Of a DNA stretch of 64,000 nucleotides, positions 10,610 to 20,260 are shown piece by piece. The first letter of the stretch is position 1, and every line of letters begins with the position of its first letter. The stretch comes from Siphonodentalium dalli (lineage: Eukaryota > Mollusca > Scaphopoda > Gadilida > Siphonodentaliidae). The position numbers were made by a program, and so were the translations under genes. The stretch lies in assembly GCA_032622095.1 (NCBI GenBank), contig CP136063.1, forward strand, positions 62,939,897 through 63,003,896, given 5' to 3'. Under the pieces are notes generated by a model that saw only the letters and a program-made list of their open reading frames with translations, searched no databases and was not told the DNA's origin.

Positions 10610-11320
10610 TGCCACTAAATGCGATTTGGTCCGTGATATGCATTTTCTGGACTGGAAAGTGTCCGTAATTCGACGTCATTTACTGCGCTAAATCAAACTC
10701 TCTTGTGGCAAGTTGTGCGTATTTTGCGTCCAGGTTTATTTACTCTGATTGTAATGAATGTGCATATAATGAAATACAAAAACTCACCGATAGTATATTC
10801 TGTGCAGGTGCGATCAGTGTAGAAACAACAACAATAATCATCAGCAAATATTATACGACTTGTCAATAGGGTGGTTTGGATTGAAGAGGCCGGGTGATGA
10901 CGTATTACCCACAATTCCGTAGTTCCGCTGAACTCCGTGAACTTCCGCTCCTCTTCGTGTGTTCCGGTGAAATCCGGCACCATCCTTATAGAGTTACCTT
11001 TCTTCAGTTAGCTAACCAAAGTTGCCTCGCGTTCATATATAGTATCAGGTTAAAATAATCTCTTTAACGAGCGGAATAAACGCACGATATTTACGCGCTC
11101 ATTACTTAAAAACCCATAAATATAACACTATTCCCCACTTTAATAAAAAAGAACTACTTGCCTACTCCAACCTTGAGGGAAGGTGTATTTCAATACCCAT
11201 TAATGCCAAAAAGGGTAGTAAAGTTCTCGGAGACATGTTTAACACCTCTCCGAGACCTCTCAATGGACTCTACTCTAGTGAGTTCCAATAACCCATAAAT
11301 ATATATATATTCCAGCAGTA
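10610..11320. other. Intergenic stretch without recognisable gene
   Basis: No coding region is supported. A minus-frame run of about 96 codons (10,693-10,983) has no recognised domain and sits in simple sequence containing repeated ttccg steps (10,910-10,980). Nothing else stands out. Confidence 0.4.
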
Positions 11321-11329
11321 AAAATGGCG

Positions 11330-11960
11330 CAATACAAGATACAAGATACAAGAATTTATTGCAAAACACCCCAAATGGGCAGTTGCAAGATACTGATGAA
11401 TATCATATACATAAATAAGCAATACATAACAAAATTATTATACCAAACACAGTTCTTATCAACATTCCCTCAACAATTTCTTCAAGTTTTATTATTCCGC
11501 CGAAGGAAGAATAGCCGGACCATGTTGCAAACCTTGTTAATTAATTTAATGTTATCATTTCTCATAATCAGTGCAAATTTATCTGCATCATTCAAATTAT
11601 TGAATTCACTATCGTGTTTCTCAATTTCGCTGAATAAATTAGATCTTAAATCATCGTATGCGTTGCATTCAATGATAAAATGCATTTCAGATTCGACACA
11701 TTGTTTGTCACACATGGAACACAGCCGATTTTCTAATGGTATTACTGGTTGTCTATGCCTCCCTTTTTCTATTGCCAATATGTGGTTGCTCACGCGCAAT
11801 CTAGAAAACATTTCGCAAGCAATTTGTGATCGTGTGTGAATGACATATGGCTCAATTTTGTATTCATCTTTAAATATCCTATAGGTTCGTAGTTTATTTT
11901 TCCCTGTCGGTCTATCGTCATTGAATTTATTCGACCATAAAAGTACTGTATTTACACAAT
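11330..11960 (-). mobile_element. 5'-truncated LINE remnant, C-terminal end only (minus strand)
   Basis: A minus-strand reading frame (about 11,856 down to 11,482) reads EPYVIHTRSQIACEMFSRLR, then NHILAIEKGRHRQPVIP and LCSMCDKQCVESEMHFIIEC. This is the conserved tail of many aquatic-invertebrate LINE ORF2 proteins, with a C-x2-C...H-x4-C knuckle. On the minus strand the 3' end (11,336-11,352) is a short tandem of CTTGTAT-like units after AATAAATT, as expected for a tandem-repeat LINE tail. Everything 5' of the C-terminus is missing. Confidence 0.75.
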
Positions 11961-12057
11961 AGTCCTGGCATTAAAGGATTCAGCGGCATCCTCCAATTTA
12001 TACAAGGCGACAGGAAAAACTGAAGACATAATCAAGTAGGTTCTGACGCTTGGGGAT

Positions 12058-12906
12058 TCAGCTGGATCCTCCAATCTTGCATAGGTGTACGGCGTTGAAA
12101 GTGGTAACCACTAATACCTGCTTCAATTGCATGTTTTTAATGTCGGCTACTTTCAGGGCCACCTGACCCAGATGGATGGGGGTCGTTGGCCGCAGTCCCA
12201 GTCTTTCGCCGAAGAATGGGGCGTCTGTCTCTAGCAGCAGTCGATCCAGAGGGACCGAGCGCAACCCTTCCTTTTGGACAGGGGAGAAGTCGTAGCAGGC
12301 AGCGGTGAAACCAAAATAGCTGGACGAGAAAACTCTGGACCAATCTGCATACCCCAGGAAGCAGTGGATTTGGAATTCCTGCATCGGGGAGCAGATTTGC
12401 CGACATTTTTCCAGAGCCAGGTAGAAGACTCCCTCGTTCAGCTTGTCGTCCGGCGTTCCTCTGAGATGGAGTATGATTGGCTTTCCGATCCTGGCTCCCA
12501 TTCTAAGCAGCTGCTTAAAATGATAGAGTTGAAGAGCCTGATCTGCTTCACTCAGTGGTAGAGATCTGTCCAAACAAATCTCTCCAATCGCCGCAACATG
12601 TGGTAAACTGACCAACAGCTCTAGACGTTGCCGGAATCCCTCATTTTCAAGTAGCTTAACCTTTTTAGGGTGACAACCCACGGCGTTCCTCCAGTTAGAG
12701 TCTCCGGGCAGCTGCGCGGAGGGATACTCTTCTGGGTCGCAGTGGATGTTAAGGCCTCCCAGCAAGGTGATCGGAACAGTGGAACTCGTTCTGTCCCGGA
12801 GGATTTCTAAAGCTTCAGTGATTGATGCCGTCTGAATCTGGAATCGATTCGCCATTCTGTTCAGATGGAAATGGGAGTCTATCCCCGTCAGATATGGCAA
12901 ATCCAT
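12058..12906 (-). CDS. TatD-family metal-dependent hydrolase (putative deoxyribonuclease)
   Basis: An intact 282-codon frame from the ATG at 12,906-12,904. TatD enzymes are TIM-barrel metal hydrolases, many with 3'-5' exonuclease or DNase activity. The family signature is present in order: GIDSHFHL (the HxH metal ligands, about residues 9-15), AVGCHP, AAIGEICLD (the metal-bridging Glu; the usual Gly in GEIGLD is Cys here), ILHLRG (His), IHCFLG (His), LLLETDAPFF (the metal-binding Asp) and a terminal TTFNAVHLCKI helix. Length matches the family (about 260-300). There is no intron within the domain and no signal peptide. Just downstream, 11,975-12,000 resembles the last codons and stop (12,051-12,075), a small decayed tandem duplication of the gene end. 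The minus-strand frame is also open about 40 codons upstream of the ATG, ending in a possible splice acceptor (cttacag) right before it, so a 5' exon is possible. Cellular role (DNA repair or nucleic-acid turnover) is inferred from family only. Confidence 0.9.
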   Translation of the reverse strand: MDLPYLTGIDSHFHLNRMANRFQIQTASITEALEILRDRTSSTVPITLLGGLNIHCDPEEYPSAQLPGDSNWRNAVGCHPKKVKLLENEGFRQRLELLVSLPHVAAIGEICLDRSLPLSEADQALQLYHFKQLLRMGARIGKPIILHLRGTPDDKLNEGVFYLALEKCRQICSPMQEFQIHCFLGYADWSRVFSSSYFGFTAACYDFSPVQKEGLRSVPLDRLLLETDAPFFGERLGLRPTTPIHLGQVALKVADIKNMQLKQVLVVTTFNAVHLCKIGGSS

Positions 12907-12934
12907 CAAAGACTGTAAGGTTGCTGCATTGCAG

Positions 12935-14518
12935 TCACATGGAGGTTGATTTGAAGCAGACGTCGTGCGTTTCCTGAATCTCTGGCTGATTCATTAGCGA
13001 CTGTTCCGTGGTCACGGTCCTTCTTTCCTCAGTCTGTCTACCGTTTTCGCTCGATTCATGTGATGTGAATATAAAGGGTATCTCTGTCCACCATGATATT
13101 AAAATAGATATCAACGAAGAACAGTTAATTGTATAGGCTACTTTGAAACTGAGCGAGATAATCCATACAGTAATAAAATAGTTAATGATTATGGTACAAT
13201 TTGTAAAATATACTAGTAAGATAACATACTTATAGTCCATTTACATTGGGGAATTACAGTTACTAAAGCTGAATGGGATCATGCATGCTATTGGGAGCTA
13301 CTAGCCTAGATGGTACTTTTTCAGACTGGAGGGACACACAATCTGCAAATGAACCTGGGTGTTGCCTTAGTATGGATAAGTACCATGTGATGGAGAGACA
13401 ATGTTTGAAATCTATAATTAATTTAATGATGAACTTATAAATGTGTATCATTTGTGGCTCTTTCCTTGACAGTCAATGAGACATCAGCTACTTTTTATCC
13501 AGGATTTTCGCACAAGTATAGTTCAATTCCTTCTTTATCTTGAACACATCCTTGCATTCTGCGTCTCATTCCGTCTCATCTGGATTATTTTCGGCTCATG
13601 CATGTTGCAGACATCACTTTGTGACCCACCAATATCATTAAGGTGTTGCCATTGACATACGGTATAGATCTGTCCACTTCCTGAAAAAATACAGAATTCG
13701 AAGCATTTAATTTTAATTTATAAATAATTTACAGGTTACAGGTATGAAATATGTTATATTGGGATATTTCCCATGCAGTACACACCACTCACCAGTGCCT
13801 ACATTGGCAAACCATGTAATATTCAGGTGTTCATACCTCTTTATGTCCTTTATGATAGCAGTATAAATTATACAAAAATAATGCTATTGCTAATATAATA
13901 ATAAATAAGGCTAATGATATTATATTTCAACATAGCTGACCAGTACTTGTATACATTATAATTAATGCCCACGCAGTCTCAATGTCATTTATTAACATTG
14001 TCATTATCATTATGAATGTGAGTATACTATGTGAGTCTAATGATCAAAAGACTATATGAATTATGATTATCATTATGAAAAATATGTTTATCAACAAATG
14101 TTATATATTACATAAAGTGGACATGAAACAAGTCAAACTGTGAATAGTATGATCATTACAATTAGAATCTAGGAGTAGGACATGTAAACTGCCAAATTGG
14201 TGAATTGTTTTGACTGTTCATTTCTAAATTATTGCTCTAGTACAACTGATCACACCTGGCAGTCACATGGAATTCTTGAAATCTGACAGCTGTTATTGAA
14301 ATATTTCTTCCGTAAAACACGTTTGGGTCGGTAGCCGGTATACATGATATTCAAATTACCAATGCAATCATGAATGGTGAGATCTATTAAATTAATTTCA
14401 TTTTGAAAGTCGTTACTAACATAACTTCAGTCTTCATCCAGGTGAAAATGACAAAAATAGAATACAGAATGTCGTGTTGTTTATTACAAAAATGGTCTCA
14501 AACGGCATAAAAACTTAC
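12935..14518. other. Non-coding stretch between TatD and its candidate first exon
   Basis: Apart from the candidate exon at 13,585-13,680 I see no supported gene. A minus frame at 12,935-13,240 ends in a hydrophilic segment (SENGRQTEERRTVTTEQSL) that could be part of an exon, but its first half is hydrophobic AT-rich translation. If the gene model holds, this stretch would be intron. Confidence 0.35.
13585..13680 (-). other. Candidate internal exon upstream of the TatD gene
   Basis: On the minus strand a T-rich tract followed by CAG ends at 13,681, giving a good splice acceptor (tctgtattttttcag then GAAGTGG). Joined to the donor at 14,519, the frame continues as GVRK then EVDRSIPYVNGNTLMILVG and on to a TAA at 13,585-13,587. 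The coherent sequence over the junction is suggestive. However, the combined frame has no clear start codon upstream and is not shown to join the TatD frame. Confidence 0.3.
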
Positions 14519-14760
14519 CTTTCTGACTCCCCAACGGACACCCTTGGAAACGTGAGATTCTGATAATTCATGACAGTTGGTGTACAATTAATTCAGCTGC
14601 AATAGACACCAGATTTTTCTCTTTTTATTGCGACGAGAAAGCACTGTTTTGATTAGAAGAATCGTTGTTGAACTACCTTTAGCAATGGCGGACATAATCG
14701 GAGTGCGTTACCGATTGGCCCATTAAATGACGTTGAGTGACGTATCTATCCTTCCTTCAT
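14519..14760 (-). promoter_or_regulatory. Candidate promoter and first exon on the minus strand, upstream of TatD
   Basis: A perfect splice donor (AAAG then GTAAGT, minus strand) lies at 14,519/14,518. Upstream on the minus strand are GGGCCAATCGG (CCAAT box, about 14,713-14,723), two TGACG half-sites (cgtcactcaacgtcat, about 14,730-14,745) resembling CRE sites, and ATGTCCGCCATTGC, which on the other strand is a YY1-like AATGGCGGAC. This clustering is what a TATA-less housekeeping promoter with a short first exon would show, and the TatD gene is the next gene in that direction. The connection is inference. Confidence 0.4.
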
Positions 14761-15041
14761 CTATGGCAGGACTTACCGCTGCCAGCACCTACACGTAAAT
14801 TGTCGTAATGTGAAGAAACGTTTTTGTTGGTTACACTTCATTCTGCATTATTCTGAGAAACTGAACTGTTCATATTTATTTGAAAATGGTCTAGATCAAG
14901 CCAGAATGAATTATAACTGGCAAAACACTGCAATAAAAAATGTTAGATTTAATATGAAAATACACGTGCCGGCAGCGTTCAGACATCGCGTGGCGAGGGA
15001 CTGAACTCTGTTTTACAGCTTGTATGCGTATACCGTTCTTT

Positions 15042-15141
15042 AGCACCAAACGCTAAAGAGCGGTATACCGTTAATTAGCGTATCAGGCCCATATAGCTAT
15101 TAAAGCGCGGTACGGTATACCGCTCTTTAGCGTTTGGTACT
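15042..15141. repeat. Inverted repeat around GGTATACCGCTCTTTAGCG
   Basis: The block at 15,042-15,071 (agcaccaaacgctaaagagc and on) is the exact reverse complement of 15,112-15,141, with 40 bases between. A further related half-unit follows at 15,142-15,170. It could form a strong cruciform and resembles a small foldback element. It lies just upstream of the first zinc-finger cassette. Confidence 0.75.
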
Positions 15142-15360
15142 AAAGAGCGCTATACCGTTCTTTAGCCACGGCCATGGTATAGTTTATACCGGTATATGGC
15201 TATTTGTTATCTTTTTGCTATATGTATAATTTCATCGTCCTTATATGGCGTATATATGTACACAAACCCATGTGTGAGTTATTCATTTGTATGTGAGATA
15301 GGGATTACCATTGTGACCATTTGAGTGATACATAGTGATGTTGGCCTACGCGTGTTTCAT

Positions 15361-15750
15361 CTGGGACACTTTATTTCTATACATCATCAGAGGTGTAGGA
15401 AGCTATAATTATTGGGGGTATAAGGGGCGTAGGAAAGAATTATATGACATCTCCGGGATACTTTATTTCTATACATCATCAGAGGCGCAGGAAGCTATAA
15501 TTATTGGGGGTATAAGGGGCGTAGGAAAGAAGTATATGGCATCTCCGAGATACTTTATTTCTATACATCATCAGAGGTGTAGGAAGCTATAATTATTGGG
15601 GGTATAAGGGGCGTAGGAAAGAAGTATATGGCATCTCTGGGATACTTATTTATATACATCATCAGGGGCGCAGGAAGCTATACTTATTGGGGGTATAAGG
15701 GGCGTAGGAAAGAATTATATGGCATCTCTGGGATACTTATTTATATACAT
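15361..15750 (+). repeat. 93 bp tandem repeat, about four units
   Basis: Units begin near 15,361, 15,454, 15,547 and 15,640, with a partial fifth at about 15,728. Each contains tctatacatcatcagagg and gggggtataaggggcgtagg. The period is 93 bases, divisible by three, which explains the spurious open frames here. The duplicate at 51,640 has only the start of one unit, so the expansion happened after the segmental duplication. Confidence 0.85.
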
Positions 15751-16019
15751 CATTCCTCTCCATGCCCTTGTCATTCTCTGAACTGGGCTTCACCTTTCAC
15801 ACTACTTCATTTCGGATATCAACCACTGGAATTCATCTGATCTACAACCATTTGACATATCATTTCATACATCGCCCCTTTTCATGTGAGATAGGCAAAC
15901 CATTAATGTGAATTTGATGATTTTTTTATGCATATTACATTATCGGTGAGTTTATTGGTCTCTACTATTGGATTTATTGGATTACAGTGTTTGGTTTTTT
16001 TTTGATTGGTCGAAGTGCG

Positions 16020-16156
16020 CGACCCGTCGTATAAAAAATCGTCTGGCCACAGACTCTTGGTCGTTGTCAATATACACTGAAGGCGATGTACGTTAAGTAC
16101 TATACGGGGACATGCATGTATTTCACGAAATTTGTGGATAAATATATTGCAGAGGT
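16020..16156 (+). promoter_or_regulatory. Candidate TATA box, 5' exon and splice donor of zinc-finger gene 1
   Basis: GTATAAAAAA lies at 16,029-16,038. About 30 bases downstream is a conserved cttggtcgttgtcaatatac, a plausible start region, and the block ends TTGCAGAG then GTAGGC, a splice donor at 16,155. The paralogous copy keeps the TATA (51,984-51,993), the same block and a GT at the same point (52,133), while sequence just after the donor diverges. Conservation stopping at the donor supports an exon, but no transcript evidence is available. Confidence 0.4.
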
Positions 16157-16572
16157 AGGCCCCTATACACAAATGTTGAAGGGAGATGAACGACAAGATC
16201 TATATAGAAACTACCGATAGCGTTTCCGAGATTAATATACGGTACTAATAGAAGTATAAAACAGGGACCCCGAGACTCTAATCCAAAGCGGTTTGTGTTT
16301 AAAATTGGATTGAAACAGAAATAAGCGACCTTCTGAGAGAAGAAACTTGTTCATGAGCTGTCGAAAATCACACTGCACAAGTAGAAATCAATATTTTATT
16401 GAAACTAACTTTTATGTAGAAAATTAGACGAAATATATGTAAATTACTTGTTTTACTTATTACTTATAACAAACGTGACAAGTGCCAGAGTGCAAAGATA
16501 GCACGACCGTGTTTGGCGCGTCGTATAAAACGGGCCTAAAATACCCAAAATAACTAATAAGCTCGCAGTATA

Positions 16573-16755
16573 CAGTAAACCGGTCTACTCCTAACAACCT
16601 ATTATTGTTCTCAACACATAATATACTATGGGTGGTGGGTGGTAAACCGGTCTACTCCTAACAACCTATTATTGTTCTCAACACATAAGATACTATGGGT
16701 GGTGGGTTGTAAACCGGTCTACTCCTAACAACCTATTATTGTTCTCAACACAAGT
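16573..16755 (+). repeat. 67 bp tandem repeat, three units
   Basis: Three near-identical units of gtaaaccggtctactcctaa...ctatgggtggtgggt start near 16,574, 16,641 and 16,708. The duplicate region (about 52,418-52,460) has a single unit, so the array expanded after duplication. Confidence 0.8.
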
Positions 16756-17211
16756 TTTTTTTACTGAAAGTAATCATGTAAAGTGAATAATATATTGTAT
16801 TATACTGTATACATAAATACGAACTCATTTGACCTCACGAAGGGACAGTGGTAATTAATTGTAAACAAACTAAGGTTAGTCTTATGCACCATTATAATCA
16901 TAACCTGCTATTCTTTCAGAGACTTGTCAAGTTGATAACCACGTTATATTCAGCTACATCTACAACGCATAGCGTTGGGTTGTCGCTCCAACATTTTCGA
17001 TGTTTAAAGATCGATTATCTCTTTAAATAACAAATTTTAAATAGTTGCGTGGGTATACAATAATAGATATGACCTGAAGACCCCTGTCCGGAAAAGCTTC
17101 TATCATTAATATTGATTTTTTTTCGAATTATAATCGGGACCCTATATGTTGCTATTTTTAGAACAGACCATTCGGGTGATACCATATTTAATAAATAGAG
17201 CATGGCTTGGA

Positions 17212-17313
17212 GTGAAATACGCCGATATAGTGCATAGTGAGGTTGTGTAGTTCACGACGCGAAGCGGAGTGAACTACACAACCGCACTATGCACTATATC
17301 GGCGTATTTCACG
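17212..17313. repeat. Long near-perfect palindrome
   Basis: gtgaaatacgccgatatagt is followed by a matching reverse complement ending at 17,313. Arms of about 45 bases (one mismatch) surround a GC-richer loop, gacgcgaagcggag. It would extrude as a stable hairpin. Similar arm-plus-GC-loop palindromes occur at 50,179-50,316 and 49,171-49,222. Confidence 0.85.
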
Positions 17314-17369
17314 ACAAGTCATGCTCTAATTATTATATTGTATCGAACAAATGCAGAAATTACAAACCT

Positions 17370-17492
17370 CATCATGTAATTTACTGAATGTAAGTTTCTT
17401 AAAACCTCATTATAATTTACTGAATGTAAGTCTCTCTAAACATCATTATAATTTACTGAATGTAAGTCTCTCTAAACATCATTATAATTTAC
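17370..17492 (+). repeat. 36 bp tandem repeat
   Basis: About four units of cattataatttactgaatgt-aagtctctctaaa, diverging slightly at the left edge. Inside family B copy 2. Confidence 0.8.
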
Positions 17493-18122
17493 CTTTGTAA
17501 TTTTGATTTAGCAGTAGGAAACTACTATTTTCAACTTTAACTAAGTTCAGACAATTGATGTTCGCCTTACTGAAGCTTTAATTTGGATCAGCGGCGAAAT
17601 AACAAGTAGTTTCAGAACAAAGTTTGATGTAGTGTTCGTTATTATTTTTAGTAGTCAAAACTACATATGAATAGTGCACGATGGGAGAGACTTGAAGGCG
17701 TAGTATACAACTACTACTAATAGAGTCGAGTAGCCAACCAATCGGAAAGCTTGAATTCAATAACAAAGTCACGTGAGATACAATATTGCGATATAGAGTA
17801 CTGGGCTGCTCCTATGGCTACGCACCGGAAGTCAAACGTCCCAGATTGATTGTTTGTGTTGTTTTGTTCCACAGATATAAGTGATAATGAGTATAATTGA
17901 CGTCTGTTTGTGACAAAATTGTACAATAAAATTTCTGGTCTCTGTTAACAGTAACCACTATTGTTCGTTAGCTGAACAAACACATTTTTAGACCAGAAAA
18001 TATTCGAAATAAAATTAATATTAATCGATAGAAGCATTTCCGGACAGGAATCTTCGATTCAAATCTAATATTTTATACCCCGGTAACTATATAATACTTG
18101 TTTACAAAGAGATAATCCACCT

Positions 18123-18650
18123 TTAAAGATGGGTTATCTCTTTAAAAAAAAATTGAAATAGTTGCGTGGGTAGAAAATAATAAATATGAATTGAAGACCC
18201 CTGTCCGGAAACGCTTGTATCAATTAATACTGATTTTATTTCGAAAATTTTATTATGAAATGAGATGATTAAATGGGACACTTTATTTTTCTATTTTTAG
18301 AACAGACCATTCAGGCGAAACCATATAACTATAGATATCGTTAGGCTGTTCCTATAGCTAGATTCCGAACGTCAAATGTCCGAGATTGATTGTTTTTATT
18401 GTTTGATTCCATAGTTATAAGCGATAACTAATGAGTCTAACGTTCATTTGTGACAAAATTACAAAATAAAATTTCTGGTAACCCCCATTCTTCGTTAGCG
18501 AAATAACAGAACCAGAACAGAACATATTAAACATATATTCAATAATAATCGATAGAAGCATTTCCGGACAGTAGTCTTCGACTCATAACTACTATTGTAT
18601 ATCCTGGCAACTATATAGGATATGTTTACAAAGAGATAGACCATATTTAA
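18123..18650. mobile_element. Foldback element family B, copy 3, abutting zinc-finger cassette 1
   Basis: The left end reads TTTAAAGATGGGTTATCTC and the right end AAAGAGATAGACCATATTTAA, with TTAA at 18,123-18,126 and 18,647-18,650. The same right-end fragment sits immediately before the zinc-finger splice acceptor in all three cassettes (39,391-39,446 and about 53,190-53,255). The insertion therefore predates the cassette duplications. Confidence 0.65.
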
Positions 18651-18690
18651 TTATTTTATTATTTATCTTGGTAACTTTTGTTTTCATTCC

Positions 18691-18955
18691 AGAGATGAAT
18701 GCTACCATACAGTGAATTGCAGCAAGTGATTTGATCTTCCAGACTTTGAATCGGCTTCTGAATCGACACATGATCATCCACATGGGTGAGACATAATTTA
18801 AGTGATATTTGTCAGATATTTTGTCACAGAAGAGTAATCGGACTGTAAACAAGAGAATCCACACGCATTAATTTGATAATTGCTTAAAAAGTTGACTGGG
18901 AAGAGTAGTCAAACTCAACCCATTAAAATCCACACGGGCGAGAATCCATATAAGT
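18691..18955 (+). pseudogene. Splice acceptor and decayed first fingers of zinc-finger gene 1
   Basis: A pyrimidine-rich tract ends in ttttcattccag at 18,692, a good acceptor present in all three cassettes (39,490; 53,290). The following 260 bases retain finger-like remnants in mixed frames: RLLNRHMIIHMGET near 18,750, then SNRTVNKRIHT-type sequence near 18,830-18,870. Stops and shifts prevent a continuous frame. At 18,955-18,965 cassette 1 reads gatattctatcag where cassette 3 has gatatttgtcag. This indel removes the Cys pair of the first full finger. Confidence 0.55.
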
Positions 18956-18985
18956 GTGATATTCTATCAGAAAGGATTCACTACG

Positions 18986-20260
18986 ATGAGTCATTTGACT
19001 GCACACAAGAGGCTCCATGTGGGTGATGAACCATATAAGTGTGATATTTGTCATAAAGGATTCACTCGGATGAGTCATTGGACTGTACACATGAGGGTCC
19101 ACACGGGCGAGAAACCATATAAATGTGATATTTGTCAGAAAGGATTCACTGACATGAGTAATTTGATTAAACACAAGAGGATCCATACTGGCGAGAAACC
19201 ATATAAATGTGATATTTGTCAGAAAGGATTCGCTGCGAAGTATAGTCTTACTGTACACACGAAGGTCCACACAGGCGAAACTTATAAGTGTGATATTTGT
19301 CAGAAAGGATTCACTCAGATGAGTAATTTGATTAAACACACGAGGATCCACACAGGTGAGAAACCTTATAAGTGTGGTATTTGTCAGAAAGGATTCACTC
19401 ATGTGTGTAGTTTGACTGTACACAAGAGGACCCACACTGGCGAGAATCCATATAAATGTGATATTTGTCAGAAAGGATTCACTGACATGAGTAGTTTGAC
19501 TGTACACAAGAGGATCCACACGGGCGAGAATCCATATAAATGTGATATTTGTCAGAAAGGATTCACTCACAAGAGTAATTTGACTGTACACAAGAGGATC
19601 CACACGGGCGAGAATCCATATAAATGTGATATTTGTCAGAAAGGATTCACTGTGAAGTATAATCTTACTGCACACACGAAGGTCCACACAGGCGAAAATT
19701 ATAAGTGTGATATTTGTCAGAAAGGATTCTCTCAGCTCAGTAATTTGATTAAACACACGAGGATCCACACGGGTGAGAAACCATATAAGTGTGATATTTG
19801 TCTGAAAGGATTCACTCAGATGGATCATTTGACTAAACACAAGAGGATTCACACGGGCGAGAAACCATATATGTGTGATATTTGTCAGAAAGGATTCACG
19901 CAGGTGTGTCATTTGACTGTCCACAAGAGGATCCACACGGGAGAGAAACCATATAAGTGTGATATTTGTCAGAAAGGATTCACTCTAATGTATAACTTGA
20001 CTGTACACAAGAGGATCCACACGGGCGAGAATCCATATAAATGTGATATTTGTCAGAAAGGATTCGCTGTGAAGTATAGTCTGACTGTGCACACGAAGGT
20101 CCACACGGGTGAAAGTTATAAGTGTGATAGTTGTCAGAAAGGATTCACAGACATGAGTAGTTTGACTGAACACAAGAGGATCCACACAGGTGAAACACCC
20201 TATAAGTGTGCCTCTGTCAGAAGGAATTCACGCGAAAGAATAGTCTGGCCGTACACATGA
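18986..20260 (+). CDS. C2H2 zinc-finger array protein 1 (about 14 intact fingers)
   Basis: 424 codons from the first ATG; the frame is open to about 18,956. Fourteen consecutive C2H2 fingers of the form YKCDICQKGF...L..H..IH are present, most joined by TGEKP or TGENP linkers, as in DNA-binding transcription factors. Finger-helix positions vary (DMSNL, QMSNL, HKSNL, QVCHL, LMYNL and others), so a long composite DNA target is expected. The last finger is broken: the paralogues read tgtggcctctgt, while here one G is missing (about 20,210), so the end reads CASVRRNSRE and stops. No KRAB, BTB or SCAN domain is visible in the open frame. With frame damage at both ends this may be a recent pseudogene or a shortened but functional protein. 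Confidence 0.8.
   Translation: MSHLTAHKRLHVGDEPYKCDICHKGFTRMSHWTVHMRVHTGEKPYKCDICQKGFTDMSNLIKHKRIHTGEKPYKCDICQKGFAAKYSLTVHTKVHTGETYKCDICQKGFTQMSNLIKHTRIHTGEKPYKCGICQKGFTHVCSLTVHKRTHTGENPYKCDICQKGFTDMSSLTVHKRIHTGENPYKCDICQKGFTHKSNLTVHKRIHTGENPYKCDICQKGFTVKYNLTAHTKVHTGENYKCDICQKGFSQLSNLIKHTRIHTGEKPYKCDICLKGFTQMDHLTKHKRIHTGEKPYMCDICQKGFTQVCHLTVHKRIHTGEKPYKCDICQKGFTLMYNLTVHKRIHTGENPYKCDICQKGFAVKYSLTVHTKVHTGESYKCDSCQKGFTDMSSLTEHKRIHTGETPYKCASVRRNSRERIVWPYT

Larger units (their letters stand above)
17004..18126. mobile_element. Foldback element family B, copy 2
   Basis: Both ends carry TTAAAG...GATTATCTCTTT in inverted orientation, on TTAA at 17,004-17,007 and 18,123-18,126. The right TTAA is shared with the next family B copy, so two elements sit end to end. 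The interior holds a near-perfect long hairpin (17,212-17,313) and a 36 bp tandem array (17,370-17,492). No protein-coding potential was seen. Confidence 0.7.

Noticed and set aside
10693-10983. 96-codon minus frame next to family B
   Set aside because: No domain, low-complexity codons, no supporting context.
15335-15840. Plus-strand open frames in the 93 bp tandem repeat
   Set aside because: Open only because the period is divisible by three; the duplicate at 51.6 kb lacks the units.
18923-20185. Long minus-strand open frames antisense to the zinc-finger arrays (up to ~337 codons)
   Set aside because: They mirror the in-frame tandem finger repeats; the same antisense pattern occurs at 39,688-40,653 and 53,867-54,520. 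No known domain and no independent start or splice signals.
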